A DNA stretch of 64,000 nt, taken from contig NZ_JAEKJZ010000007.1 in the NCBI RefSeq assembly GCF_017309185.1, forward strand, positions 232,154 through 296,153. The letters run 5' to 3'. The DNA comes from Roseibium aggregatum (GTDB lineage Bacteria > Pseudomonadota > Alphaproteobacteria > Rhizobiales > Stappiaceae). A program made the translations under genes and the position numbers. Below are positions 1 to 8,736 of this stretch, piece by piece; position 1 is the first letter of the stretch, and each line of letters begins with the position of its first letter. The notes under the pieces were generated by a model. The model saw only the letters and a program-made list of their open reading frames with translations. It was not told where the DNA came from and made no database searches.

Positions 1-140
1 GCTTTTTTGAAACCGGGTGGCCGCGGCGCCTTTCTCTATCGCTCGGGCCGATTGTTCAATGGCCGGAAACACAGCATTCAGCCGATTGATTTCCGCCGCC
101 TGGAAACGACTTAATCGGGAAACAAATCAAGGAGACTGTC

Positions 141-1115
141 ATGGGACTGCTGGTCGACGGCACCTGGAAGGACAAATGGTACGACACGAAGTCAACCGGC
201 GGTAAATTCGTCCGCGAAGACGCCGCCTTCCGGAACTGGATTACCGCGGACGGGTCGCCAGGCCCGAACGGCACCGGCGGCTTCAAGGCGGAAGCGGACC
301 GATATCACCTGTTCGTTTCCTATGCCTGCCCGTGGGCGCACCGGACGCTTGTCTTCCGCAAGCTGAAAAAGCTCGAGGAGATTGTGTCCGTGACCGCAGT
401 CAAGCCGCTCATGCTGGAAAACGGCTGGGAGTTTCCGGAGGTCGAGCCGCTTACCGGCGCGAAATACGCCTGGCACATATATGCCAAGGCCAAGCCGGAC
501 TATACCGGCCGGGCGACGGTACCGATCCTGTGGGACCGGAAAAACGAGACCATCGTCAGCAACGAGTCTTCCGAAATCATTCGGATGTTCAACACCGCTT
601 TTGACGGGCTGACCGCTTCAACGGCGGATTTCTACCCCCAGGAGCTCCGCTCCGAAATCGACGCGATCAACGAGCGGGTCTACCACACCGTCAACAACGG
701 CGTTTACAAGTCCGGCTTCGCGACCACCCAGCAGGCGTACGAAGAGGCGGTGCATGCCCTGTTCGATACTCTCGACTTCCTGGAAGACCGCCTGTCGTTC
801 CGGCGCTACCTCGCCGGCGACCGGCTGACGGAAGCCGACTGGCGCCTGTTCACCACCCTCGTCCGGTTCGACGCTGTCTACGTCGGCCATTTCAAGTGCA
901 ACGTGCGCAGGATCGAGGACTACCCGAATCTCTCGAACTATCTCCGTGAGCTTTACCAGATGCCCGGAATCGCGGAGACGGTGGACATGGCGACGATCAA
1001 GGAACACTACTACGGCTCCCACGAGTCGATTAATCCCACCCGCGTCGTTCCCGTAGGTCCGGACCTGAATTTCGAACGGCCCCACGACCGGAACAGGCTC
1101 AAGACCGCCGCCTGA
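141..1115 (+). CDS. yqjG: glutathionyl-hydroquinone reductase (Xi-class GST)
   Basis: This 324-residue protein belongs to the cytosolic Xi-class glutathione transferases (YqjG/PcpF/ECM4), which use glutathione to reduce glutathionyl-hydroquinones. The family's nucleophilic cysteine is visible in YACPWAHR near residue 60, in the N-terminal thioredoxin-like half. An all-helical GST C-terminal domain follows, and the length is normal for the family. The ATG has an AAGGAG ribosome site 7-8 bases upstream. It stands alone and converges on a Nudix gene across a strong hairpin. The family call is secure; the physiological quinone substrate cannot be read from sequence. Confidence 0.9.
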   Translation: MGLLVDGTWKDKWYDTKSTGGKFVREDAAFRNWITADGSPGPNGTGGFKAEADRYHLFVSYACPWAHRTLVFRKLKKLEEIVSVTAVKPLMLENGWEFPEVEPLTGAKYAWHIYAKAKPDYTGRATVPILWDRKNETIVSNESSEIIRMFNTAFDGLTASTADFYPQELRSEIDAINERVYHTVNNGVYKSGFATTQQAYEEAVHALFDTLDFLEDRLSFRRYLAGDRLTEADWRLFTTLVRFDAVYVGHFKCNVRRIEDYPNLSNYLRELYQMPGIAETVDMATIKEHYYGSHESINPTRVVPVGPDLNFERPHDRNRLKTAA

Positions 1116-1135
1116 GCGATAACAGCTTCAGCTGA

Positions 1136-1171
1136 CATCCGTCGGCCTCATCGTGATGAGGCCGACGGATG
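1136..1171. terminator. bidirectional hairpin between convergent genes
   Basis: A perfect inverted repeat with 16-base arms (CATCCGTCGGCCTCAT and its complement) and a CGTG loop lies between the convergent yqjG and Nudix genes. There is no long T-run, so it may be an imperfect intrinsic terminator or an mRNA 3'-end stabiliser. Confidence 0.7.
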
Positions 1172-1196
1172 CGGAAAGACAGTTTGAGGCTCTCCC

Positions 1197-1682
1197 TTAC
1201 CAACGGCCTCCGGTCGGGAAAGCCCCCGCCTTGTGTTCCGCGAGCCGCCGCGCGGTCGCCGCGCTCAGGCCCTGGGGAAGCGCTTCCAGATCGAAGAAAT
1301 CCGCTTCGAGGATTTCGGCGTTTGGGGCCAGGAAGTTTTCCCCCCGCGACCAGGCCTGCAGGTGGAACAGGCCGACGTGGTCCCGGCCGGTCGCTTCCTG
1401 ATTGAGGTAGATGTTGAGAAACGCGGGCGTCTCGACGGCAACGATCCCCGCCTCCTCCCGAACCTCCCGGCACGCGGCTTCGTCGAGACTCTCGCCACCG
1501 TCGACGCCCCCGCCCGGAAGATACCATCCCTCGAGGTAACTGTGGCGGACCAGCAGAACCCGGTTCAGCTCGTCTTCCACGATTACCCGGACTCCCAGGC
1601 TGTACGGATTGCGGACCAGGCAATAGGACTGCACCAGACGCTTGGTCCAACGCTTTGGAAGCAAAGACAAAATCTTCAACAT
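1197..1682 (-). CDS. Nudix hydrolase
   Basis: This 161-residue protein carries a complete Nudix box (G-x5-E-x7-REV-x-EEAG-I) at about residues 58-80, with the REVREEAG core. It should hydrolyse a nucleoside diphosphate linked to another moiety using Mg2+. A basic N-terminus (RWTKRLVQSYCLVRNPYSLGVR) precedes the fold and resembles other alphaproteobacterial Nudix proteins of unknown substrate. It is monocistronic and converges on yqjG. The substrate is not predictable. Confidence 0.85.
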   Translation of the reverse strand: MLKILSLLPKRWTKRLVQSYCLVRNPYSLGVRVIVEDELNRVLLVRHSYLEGWYLPGGGVDGGESLDEAACREVREEAGIVAVETPAFLNIYLNQEATGRDHVGLFHLQAWSRGENFLAPNAEILEADFFDLEALPQGLSAATARRLAEHKAGAFPTGGRW

Positions 1683-1857
1683 AAGCTGCGGTCCACGCCC
1701 TCAATAGTTGAATAAATACTTCATTAACCCATGCACGCAACGCAAAGCAGCCCTCGCAGAATAGCGCTCCTCTTTCAGGCAATCGATGCCTATATATCGG
1801 GCAATATGATGTTTTTGAGGGCAATGCCGCCCTCTGTATTCCAAGATAGGAAACCCG

Positions 1858-1977
1858 ATGTTCAACGCTCTGTTCGGCAAGCGCCGTCGCCGCCACTCGC
1901 ACTACCAGTGGAAACCCGCCATCGATCTGTCCAACCCGCGCGTCGCCGCGACCTTGATCACCTTCTCCTCCAACTAA
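1858..1977 (+). CDS. small basic hypothetical protein (39 aa)
   Basis: A short frame begins ATG-TTC-AAC and encodes a 39-residue protein with an arginine/histidine-rich stretch (GKRRRRHSH) followed by a polar tail ending in TFSSN. A TAGGAAA ribosome-site-like sequence lies just upstream. A second short gene follows after 31 bases in the same direction. I do not recognise the family. The clear start, basic composition and spacing make it plausible, but length alone proves nothing. Confidence 0.4.
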   Translation: MFNALFGKRRRRHSHYQWKPAIDLSNPRVAATLITFSSN

Positions 1978-2008
1978 GGTTGAGGAAAAGGGTTCGTGGA
2001 GGAAACCC

Positions 2009-2140
2009 ATGTTTGGATTCGTGAATGTTATCGGCGCCACCCTGCGCGAGACCACGCTCTCCGCGGAAGGCGATGCCCCGAAGGCTCCGAAAACCGCACC
2101 GGCGCTCAAGCCGGTCAAGGCAGGCAGGCCGGTAAAGTAA
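2009..2140 (+). CDS. small hypothetical protein, Ala/Pro/Lys-rich (43 aa)
   Basis: This frame has a strong GGAGG ribosome site 6-7 bases before the ATG and encodes 43 residues. A hydrophobic start (MFGFVNVIGATLRETTL) leads into a low-complexity tail of repeated AP, KP and PVK units. It follows the 39-residue frame and is followed by an imperfect hairpin with a T-rich tail, so the two may form a small transcription unit. No family is recognised. The tail suggests a disordered segment, perhaps nucleic-acid binding, but that is inference. Confidence 0.45.
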   Translation: MFGFVNVIGATLRETTLSAEGDAPKAPKTAPALKPVKAGRPVK

Positions 2141-2183
2141 CGGACGTCCGTTCCGGTTCCGGCGTGGCAAAGCCACCTGTTTG

Positions 2184-2226
2184 AAGGCGCTCCGTCATTT
2201 CCCCTTGACGCGGCGCCTTTCGTTTT
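2184..2226 (+). terminator. intrinsic terminator-like hairpin
   Basis: Arms AAGGCGCTCCGTCA and TGACGCGGCGCCTT pair at 12 of 14 positions around a short loop, followed by TTCGTTTT. It would end the short transcription unit just before the phosphoesterase gene. Confidence 0.55.
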
Positions 2227-2239
2227 GAAGATGCGCCTC

Positions 2240-3166
2240 ATGTCCAGCTTCAAACTCGCGCATCTTTCAGATCCCCACCTTGGCCCCCTTCCGGACCCCA
2301 AGCTGCTCCAGCTGTTTTCAAAACGTTTCCTGGGCTATCTGAATTGGCAGCGGCACCGCTCCAAGATCATGGGCGCCAGCTACCTGGATAGGCTGATTGA
2401 GGACATGAAGGCCAAGGCGCCGGATCATATCGCAATCACCGGCGACCTGGTCAACATCGCGCTCCCGCTCGAAATCAGCGGTGCGAGATCCTGGCTGGAA
2501 GAGATCGGCGAGCCACGAAATGTCTCTGTCGTTCCCGGCAACCACGACGCGTATGTTCCAGGCGCGGTCCGCAAGGCCCGCGCCGCCTGGTGGCCCTATA
2601 TGTGCGCCGACGATGCGCCGGCCGCCCCCGAGGAAGACACGCGGATGGAAGCGACCTTCCCCTACATACGCAAACGCGGCGACATCGCCCTGATCGGCGT
2701 GACCACTGGCCGGGCCAGTGCCCCCTGGTTTGCAACGGGACGGGTCGGAAGCAAACAGAGCAAACGGCTTCGCGCCATCCTGGAAGACCTTGGCCGGCAG
2801 CCCCTTTTCCGCGTCGTCATGCTGCATCATCCGCCCTTCAAAGACGCCACCCGCTGGCACAAGCGCCTCTCGGATGCCTCGCGCGTCCGTGCAGCCATCA
2901 AACGCGCCGGCGCGGAACTGATCCTGCACGGCCATACGCATATCGACAGTTTCGAGAGCATCGAAGGTCCGAACGGTCCCGTCCCGGTGGTCGGCGTCCC
3001 CTCGGCGACAAGTGCGCCGGGCGGTAAGAAACCCGCAGCCCGCTACAACCTGTTCACGATCGAAAAGACTGGTTCCGGCTGGTCCTGCAGCATGCAAGAA
3101 CACGGTTTCGCGGCGCCTGACACCCCCGTTTCCATGATGTCGGAGCGGCAGGTCGCAATCCCGTAA
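2240..3166 (+). CDS. calcineurin-like metallophosphoesterase
   Basis: The protein has the full dimetal phosphoesterase signature in order: D-P-H-L near the N-terminus, GDLVN, GNHD, HHPP and HGHTH. It should be a cytosolic phosphomonoesterase or phosphodiesterase; the sequence is similar in layout to the Icc/CpdA group but the substrate is uncertain. The ATG at 2240 (MSSFKLAHLSD) places the first motif at the usual distance. An ATG at 2231 would add three residues. It follows a terminator-like hairpin and appears to be a single-gene unit. Confidence 0.85.
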   Translation: MSSFKLAHLSDPHLGPLPDPKLLQLFSKRFLGYLNWQRHRSKIMGASYLDRLIEDMKAKAPDHIAITGDLVNIALPLEISGARSWLEEIGEPRNVSVVPGNHDAYVPGAVRKARAAWWPYMCADDAPAAPEEDTRMEATFPYIRKRGDIALIGVTTGRASAPWFATGRVGSKQSKRLRAILEDLGRQPLFRVVMLHHPPFKDATRWHKRLSDASRVRAAIKRAGAELILHGHTHIDSFESIEGPNGPVPVVGVPSATSAPGGKKPAARYNLFTIEKTGSGWSCSMQEHGFAAPDTPVSMMSERQVAIP

Positions 3167-3297
3167 GACCGCCTCGGCGTTCGTCAGGGTCCGGATTCAG
3201 GGTTTCATAGACTGACGCCGCCCCTGGCGACCGCGCCCGCGCTTACATCGTCAAGCATTGCGAACGGCCGGGCGCCCGCTCGCGCGCAGGCGACAGG

Positions 3298-3879
3298 TCA
3301 AAGGGGATTGGCGAACCAGGCGAAGGCCACAAGGCCAGCCGCACCGGCCGCAAGGCCGATGACGAACGACCCCGCAACTGTCAGCCAGGGCGCCCTGCCG
3401 TCCTCGGCGCGGACAGCCTTGCTGTCGAGCGCCACCTGGCGAAGCCGGTTGTTAAGCCAATCGCCTTCCAGCGCCTTTTCCCGCTCCAGGACGCGCTCGG
3501 CGATATATTCCGTCAGGCAATCCGCCATGTCGTCGATATTCGCGGTTTCCAGGATGACCACCCGGCCAAGCCGGGTATCCTTTAAAAACCGGTAGGTCCG
3601 CCGGTCGCCACCGACCGCCACGTGGCTGGTTGCATCGATCCACAGGCGCGGCGTGGACCCGGGCAGGATCTGCAAAGAGAACTGATCGTCGTCTTCGGGA
3701 ATTTCCTTGAAGACGTCCTTCAACTCGTCGGCGAGCATGTCCAGGCGGGCGCGCTCGGTGTCCTGAAGTTCCACGACCACATCCGAGCGCTCCACCTCGC
3801 CGAGCTGAACCTTGCGGATCGCGTCGCGCAAGGAGCGCATGCGTGTGTGCGGAACAACGTTATCCTGCATTTCGGACAT
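3298..3879 (-). CDS. conserved hypothetical protein with C-terminal membrane anchor
   Basis: This 193-residue protein has a soluble, acidic and charged N-terminal part and one hydrophobic segment near the C-terminus (TVAGSFVIGLAAGAAGLVAFAWF), so it is probably tail-anchored in the inner membrane. The ATG at 3879 (MSEMQDN) is preferred because the longer frame begins only at a TTG. I do not recognise a named family. The middle region (STPRLWIDATSHVAVGGDRRTYRFL) looks folded. It is convergent with the phosphoesterase and isolated from the flagellar genes. Confidence 0.6.
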   Translation of the reverse strand: MSEMQDNVVPHTRMRSLRDAIRKVQLGEVERSDVVVELQDTERARLDMLADELKDVFKEIPEDDDQFSLQILPGSTPRLWIDATSHVAVGGDRRTYRFLKDTRLGRVVILETANIDDMADCLTEYIAERVLEREKALEGDWLNNRLRQVALDSKAVRAEDGRAPWLTVAGSFVIGLAAGAAGLVAFAWFANPL

Positions 3880-4275
3880 GAGGCGTCTGACTCCGTATCT
3901 ACTGCCCTTGGTCAACAGAGTCTTAACCAACTCCTACCGGGACGAAACCGCGACGAGCGCTTTACCACCAGCTATCCACCGGCAATGCTCTGAACATGGT
4001 TAACGCATATTAAGGGAATTTTGGCCACCAGGGTACGGTTTCATGAATTTCAGTTCCGCGATGGATCTTGAGGGTGCCAATCCGGCTTTGGAGAACGGTA
4101 TCAAAGCCTTTTCACCATTCATTCTCATGGCTTGCAGGTTTCTTCGCGCTCTTCTGCACCGGATTGGCGCCTGAAGCGTGCATTCAGGGAATACCCCCGA
4201 GCCTGCACGGCCGGCTGGCCCGGGCGCCTGTCATGAGGTATGCAGGAAGAACGCGGTCATCCGGGAGGCATCGCC
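3880..4275. other. intergenic region, no gene seen
   Basis: About 400 bases separate two divergent genes. Two TTAA motifs at 4000 and 4010 have a spacing of six rather than the seven needed for a CtrA box. Frames on the plus strand here look like non-coding read-through. Nothing else is recognised. Confidence 0.5.
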
Positions 4276-5382
4276 ATGAATGTGGACGGCAAGAAATATC
4301 GCACGATCTGGCTTTCGGAAGACGGCAGCGCGGTCGAGATCATCGACCAGACGAAATTCCCCTACGCCTTCGAGATCGCCCGGCTCGAGACAATGGAAGA
4401 CGCCGCCCACGCCATCCGCGTGATGCAGGTCCGCGGCGCGCCGCTGATCGGGGCAACCGCCGCCTACGGCGTAGCGCTTGCCATGCGCGCCGATCCGTCC
4501 GACGCAGCCCTGCACGAGGCTTGCTCCGCTCTTCTCCAGACGCGGCCCACCGCCGTCAACCTGCACTGGGCCCTCGACAAGGCGCGCAAGTCACTCATTC
4601 AGATTGCCCCGGACTCCCGCGCGCAAGCCGCCTTCGCGCTCGCAAACGAGATCTGCGACGAGGACATCGCCATCAACATGGCGATCGGCATGCACGGTAT
4701 GGAACTGATCGTGGAGATCGCCAAGACCAAGCGCGAGGGCGAGCCGGTCAACATCCTGACCCATTGCAACGCCGGATGGCTCGCGACTGTCGACTGGGGC
4801 ACGGCGACCGCGCCCGTCTACATGTCCCATGACAGCGGCATTGCCGTTCATGTCTGGGTCGACGAGACCCGCCCGCGTAACCAGGGCGCTTTCCTGACGG
4901 CCTGGGAACTCGGCCATCACGGTGTGCCGCACACCGTCATCGTCGACAACGCCGGCGGCCATCTGATGCAGCACGGCGAAGTGGACATGGTGATCGTCGG
5001 CACCGACCGGACGACAGCGACCGGCGACGTCTGCAACAAGATCGGCACCTATCTGAAGGCACTTGCCGCCAAGGACAACGGCGTGCCCTTCTATGTGGCG
5101 CTGCCATCGCCGACCATCGATTTTTCCCTCTCCGACGGCGTGCGCGAAATTCCCATCGAGGAACGCGGCGGCGAGGAAGTCAGCCGCATGACCGGACGCA
5201 GCCAGAACGGCGCCATCGAAACCATCGACATCGTCGCCGAGGGCTCTGACGTCGGCAACCCCGCCTTCGACGTAACTCCTGCCCGGCTGGTGACCGGCCT
5301 CATCACCGAACGCGGTGTTCTGGCGGCGAACCGTCAGGCGATTGCCGGAGCGTTTCCGGAGCGGGTCAAGGCAAGTGCCTAG
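4276..5382 (+). CDS. mtnA: S-methyl-5-thioribose-1-phosphate isomerase
   Basis: MtnA converts 5-methylthioribose-1-phosphate to 5-methylthioribulose-1-phosphate in methionine salvage. Family motifs are clear: VRGAPLIGATAAYG, HCNAG (catalytic Cys region) and GTDRTTATGDVCNKIGT (catalytic Asp region). At 368 residues it is typical length. I chose the ATG at 4276 because GGGAGG lies about 8 bases before it; an upstream in-frame ATG at 4240 lacks comparable support. No other methionine-salvage gene is adjacent, so the rest of the pathway must lie elsewhere. Confidence 0.93.
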   Translation: MNVDGKKYRTIWLSEDGSAVEIIDQTKFPYAFEIARLETMEDAAHAIRVMQVRGAPLIGATAAYGVALAMRADPSDAALHEACSALLQTRPTAVNLHWALDKARKSLIQIAPDSRAQAAFALANEICDEDIAINMAIGMHGMELIVEIAKTKREGEPVNILTHCNAGWLATVDWGTATAPVYMSHDSGIAVHVWVDETRPRNQGAFLTAWELGHHGVPHTVIVDNAGGHLMQHGEVDMVIVGTDRTTATGDVCNKIGTYLKALAAKDNGVPFYVALPSPTIDFSLSDGVREIPIEERGGEEVSRMTGRSQNGAIETIDIVAEGSDVGNPAFDVTPARLVTGLITERGVLAANRQAIAGAFPERVKASA

Positions 5383-5404
5383 GTTTCACGATGGGGCCGC
5401 GGCA

Positions 5405-6028
5405 CTATTCCGAAGGGCCCTCGATCACCGGCACATGCGGCGCCTTGTCCTTCGGATAGAGACCTGAGAGACGTGGATCGTCGTCGACTTCGATGGCCCG
5501 CTTGTAGGGTTTGAAACCGCAGGACATGTAGAATCCGATGGCCTGCGGGCTGTCGCCCGTACAGGTGTGTACCCAGAACCTCTCCGTATCCGGCCGCGAC
5601 CAGACCCTTTCGACGGCCTGAGCCATAAGCCAACGCCCCGCGCCGCCGCCGATCGCCTCCGGGATCAGGCCGAAGTAGGCAAGTTCCGGCTCCGCCGGAT
5701 TGGCAAAGTCGAGTTCCAGGATACCCACCGGTTTACCGTCAACGATCGGGCGGAAACTCTCCCGGGTCGGTTCCGCGAGCAGGGCCGCGAGTCCGGCATC
5801 GTCCAGTGTCAGGCGCCCGAACCAGATCCAGTCGCCGCCGACCTGCCTGAAAAGAGCGCGATACTCCTCGAGATCCGGTTCGTGCCAGCGTTCCAGGACG
5901 AGGTCCGGCCGCGGCCGCGACAGCGGCTGGTCGGGGGCCTTGAGCATTTCCAGAAAGGTCACGACAAAGGCCACCTTGCCTTCGGGAATATCCGTATAGC
6001 CGTTCAAATCGATCAGCGTTTCGTGCAT
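5405..6028 (-). CDS. GNAT-family N-acetyltransferase
   Basis: The protein has a GNAT fold in its C-terminal half: a strand ending GILELDF, the segment ELAYFGLIPEAIGGGAGRWLM with the acetyl-CoA pyrophosphate-binding loop, and a late ERFWVHTCTGDSPQAIGFYMSCGF strand-helix. It should acetylate a small molecule or a protein amine in the cytoplasm. The ATG at 6028 (MHETLIDLNGY) is preferred over a longer in-frame start because the extension has no family features. It is convergent with mtnA. The substrate is unknown. Confidence 0.8.
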   Translation of the reverse strand: MHETLIDLNGYTDIPEGKVAFVVTFLEMLKAPDQPLSRPRPDLVLERWHEPDLEEYRALFRQVGGDWIWFGRLTLDDAGLAALLAEPTRESFRPIVDGKPVGILELDFANPAEPELAYFGLIPEAIGGGAGRWLMAQAVERVWSRPDTERFWVHTCTGDSPQAIGFYMSCGFKPYKRAIEVDDDPRLSGLYPKDKAPHVPVIEGPSE

Positions 6029-6113
6029 TGGTCGCCCTTTCACTTGTCCGTGCCGAACCTGATACCAATCCAGCCCTGCCGCCCCAAGGCCGAAATTCGC
6101 GATTTGCGTTCGG

Positions 6114-6128
6114 TTAATCACCCGTTAA
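6114..6128. promoter_or_regulatory. CtrA binding site
   Basis: TTAA-TCACCCG-TTAA is an exact match to the full CtrA box (TTAA-N7-TTAA). It lies between the divergent GNAT gene and the 91-residue gene that precedes the flagellar cluster, about 46 bases before the latter's ATG, so it most likely controls that gene. Confidence 0.7.
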
Positions 6129-6173
6129 CCATGCCGTGAGAAGCTGCCAGTCGTATCCAGGAAAGATGCGAAC

Positions 6174-6449
6174 ATGCCTAAAGTCGGAAACTACGTTCAA
6201 CGCGATTATCACTCCAGGTTCCGCTCGCAGCGGAAGTCGACGTGGTCCGACTACAACAAATCCTGGAGCCAGCGCCGCGCCGCCTCGGCGGAAAAAATGC
6301 AGCAGCTGCGCAACGTCGCCGCGTCCTTCACGACGATCAGCACCGACGCTTCACTGGCCACGACCTCCTTTGTCATGCAAAACACCGGCTCCAGCACAAG
6401 CTACGCCAGCCCGACGGCGGTGATGTCGCGTATCAGCAAATACGTCTGA
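6174..6449 (+). CDS. small hypothetical protein near flagellar genes (91 aa)
   Basis: A basic, serine-rich 91-residue protein with an N-terminal YHSRFRSQRKSTWSDYNKSW segment and a Ser/Thr-rich C-terminal half. There is no signal peptide or membrane segment. An AGGAAAG ribosome-site-like sequence precedes the ATG. An exact CtrA box lies upstream, and the gene converges on flhA, so cell-cycle-controlled expression with the flagellar regulon is a reasonable inference. I do not recognise the family and assign no function. Confidence 0.6.
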   Translation: MPKVGNYVQRDYHSRFRSQRKSTWSDYNKSWSQRRAASAEKMQQLRNVAASFTTISTDASLATTSFVMQNTGSSTSYASPTAVMSRISKYV

Positions 6450-6487
6450 AGACTCCGGATGCGCCGGCGCTACTCCTGGAGCAGCGC

Positions 6488-8674
6488 TCAGATCGAGCCG
6501 ATGGTTTTCAGCTTGATGCGGGGATGAACCTCGGCCTGGCTCATGACGGTTGTATGCGCCCGGAACCGCTCGACGATGGACCGTACGAACGGCCGGGTCT
6601 GCGGCGACGTCAGGAGAACGGGAACCTCGCCCTGCTGAGCGGCATCCTCGAAGGCGTCGCGCACGCGGCCGACAAACTCCTGCAGCTTGCTCGGCTGCAT
6701 GGCGAGCTGACGGTCGTCGCCCTCGCCGACAATGGCTTCCAGAAACGCCTGCTCCCATTGCGGTGACAGCGCGATCAGCGGCAGATAGCCGCCCGGTGCC
6801 AGATTGGCCGCGCAGATCTGCCGGCCGAGCCGGGTGCGCACGTGCTCGGCGATGGTGTCGGTGTTGCGCGTCATGCCGGTCGCCTCGGAGACGCCTTCCA
6901 GGATCGTGCCCAGATCGCGCACCGAAATGCGTTCGTTCAGGAGGGTCTGCAGGACGCGTTGAATGCCCGAGACCGTGATCTGGGAGGGAATGAGATCCTC
7001 CACCAGCTTGGCCTGGTCGCCCTTCAGCTCCTTCAAGAGCTTCTGCACATCGCCATAGGTCAGAAGCTCGCTGATGTTGGATTTGATCGTTTCCGTCAGA
7101 TGGGTGGAGAGCACCGTCGCCGGATCGACCACCGTGTAACCGCGCAACGAGGCGTCTTCTCGGTACTGCGCCTCGACCCAGGTTGCCGGCAGGCCGAACG
7201 TCGGCTCGGTCGTGTGGGTTCCCGGCAGCTTGACCTGCCCGCCCGCCGGATCCATCACCATGTAGTGGTTCGGATAGAGATTGCCGCGCCCGGCCTCCAC
7301 TTCCTTGACCTTGATGACATAGTCGTTGGCTGCCAGCTGAATATTGTCCAGGATCCGGACGGGCGGCATGATCACGCCCATGTCGCCGGCCACCTGCCGG
7401 CGCAAAGCCTTGATCTGCTGTGTCAGCACGTCGGCATCGGACTGCGCCTTGCCGTTGATAAGCGGCAGCAGCGCGTAGCCGAGTTCGATCCGCAGCTCGT
7501 CCATCTTCAGCGCGTCGGTGATCGGCGGTTCGGGCGGCGGTTTCGGCGCGGCCTCGATGGCTTTTGCCTCGGCCACCTTGGCCGCTTCCTTTTTCTTCTT
7601 CGCGCCGACCTGATAAGCCAGATAGGCAGCCCCACCGGCCAGGCCGAGGAACGGCACCATCGGCATGCCCGGCAGCATCGCCAGGATCACCATGACCGCC
7701 GCCGACATGCCGAGCGCCTTCGGGTAACCGGTGAACTGCGCCGACAGGGCCTTGTCGGCCGCGCCGTGCACACCGGCTTTGGAGACGAGAAGGCCCGCCG
7801 CGGTCGAAACGATCAGCGCCGGGATCTGCGACACCAGGCCGTCGCCGATGGTCAGAAGCGTGTAGTTGTTGGCCGCTTCCGAAAAGGACAGCTCCATCTG
7901 GCCGACGCCGATGAAGATCCCGCCCAGGATATTGATGAATGTGATCAGAAGCCCGGCGATGGCATCGCCGCGCACGAATTTGGAAGCACCGTCCATCGCC
8001 CCGAAGAACGCGCTTTCGTCCTCGAGCGCCTTGCGCCGGACCTTCGCCTCCGCCTCGTCGATGAGACCGGCCGACAGGTCCGCGTCGATCGCCATCTGCT
8101 TGCCCGGCATCGCATCGAGGGTGAAGCGCGCCGCGACTTCCGCGATACGGCCCGAACCCTTGGTGATGACGACGAAGTTCACGATCACCAGGATCGCGAA
8201 GACGATGATCCCGATGACGAAGTTCCCGCCCATGACGAGATTGCCGAAGGACTGAATGACGTTTCCGGCCGCCGCGGTACCCTCGTGACCGTTGGCGAGG
8301 ATCAGCCGGGTCGACGAAATGTTGAGACCGAGCCGCAACATGGTCGCGATCAGGAGAACGGTCGGAAAGGAGGAGAACTCCAGCGGCCGCTGAATGAACA
8401 GGCCGGTCATCAGGATCATGACCGAAAAGATGATCGACACCGCGAGAAACGTGTCGAGCATCATCGGCGGCATCGGCAGGATCAGAAGCGTCAGGATGAC
8501 CAGAATACCGGTGGCAAGGCCAACGTCACCCTTGCGCAGGGTATCGATCAGTTCCTGAAGGGTCGGAAAACCGGAAACGCCGGCCGCCTGCGGCGCCGCT
8601 GCCGCCGGCTGATCCGCCGCCGGGCCCGCGGGGGTCCCGCCCCCCTGTTGTCCGCCTGCCGCCGTGTCCGACAT
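6488..8674 (-). CDS. flhA: flagellar export gate protein FlhA
   Basis: FlhA is the nonameric export-gate subunit of the flagellar type III secretion apparatus. The 728-residue protein has a Pro/Ala-rich N-terminal extension, then about eight membrane helices (from roughly residue 45 to 340) including the conserved cytoplasmic FHIPEP segment with RIAEVAARFTLDAMPGKQMAID. A linker and a large cytosolic domain containing RDLGTILEG follow. Length and order are typical. It is the last gene of the fliF-fliG-fliH-fliN-flbD-flhA series, the arrangement known from Caulobacter. Confidence 0.97.
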   Translation of the reverse strand: MSDTAAGGQQGGGTPAGPAADQPAAAAPQAAGVSGFPTLQELIDTLRKGDVGLATGILVILTLLILPMPPMMLDTFLAVSIIFSVMILMTGLFIQRPLEFSSFPTVLLIATMLRLGLNISSTRLILANGHEGTAAAGNVIQSFGNLVMGGNFVIGIIVFAILVIVNFVVITKGSGRIAEVAARFTLDAMPGKQMAIDADLSAGLIDEAEAKVRRKALEDESAFFGAMDGASKFVRGDAIAGLLITFINILGGIFIGVGQMELSFSEAANNYTLLTIGDGLVSQIPALIVSTAAGLLVSKAGVHGAADKALSAQFTGYPKALGMSAAVMVILAMLPGMPMVPFLGLAGGAAYLAYQVGAKKKKEAAKVAEAKAIEAAPKPPPEPPITDALKMDELRIELGYALLPLINGKAQSDADVLTQQIKALRRQVAGDMGVIMPPVRILDNIQLAANDYVIKVKEVEAGRGNLYPNHYMVMDPAGGQVKLPGTHTTEPTFGLPATWVEAQYREDASLRGYTVVDPATVLSTHLTETIKSNISELLTYGDVQKLLKELKGDQAKLVEDLIPSQITVSGIQRVLQTLLNERISVRDLGTILEGVSEATGMTRNTDTIAEHVRTRLGRQICAANLAPGGYLPLIALSPQWEQAFLEAIVGEGDDRQLAMQPSKLQEFVGRVRDAFEDAAQQGEVPVLLTSPQTRPFVRSIVERFRAHTTVMSQAEVHPRIKLKTIGSI

Positions 8675-8736
8675 TCTTAAACCCGGTTTCCAGCCCCTAC
8701 CGGGCCGTCAGTTGATACCGCCTGCGATTTCATGCG

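Noticed and set aside
4000..4013. Possible CtrA box (two TTAA motifs)
   Set aside because: Spacing is six bases, not seven.
6842..8680. Long plus-strand frame opposite flhA
   Set aside because: Composition is dominated by Arg, His and Asp and it mirrors flhA codon use; no ribosome site.
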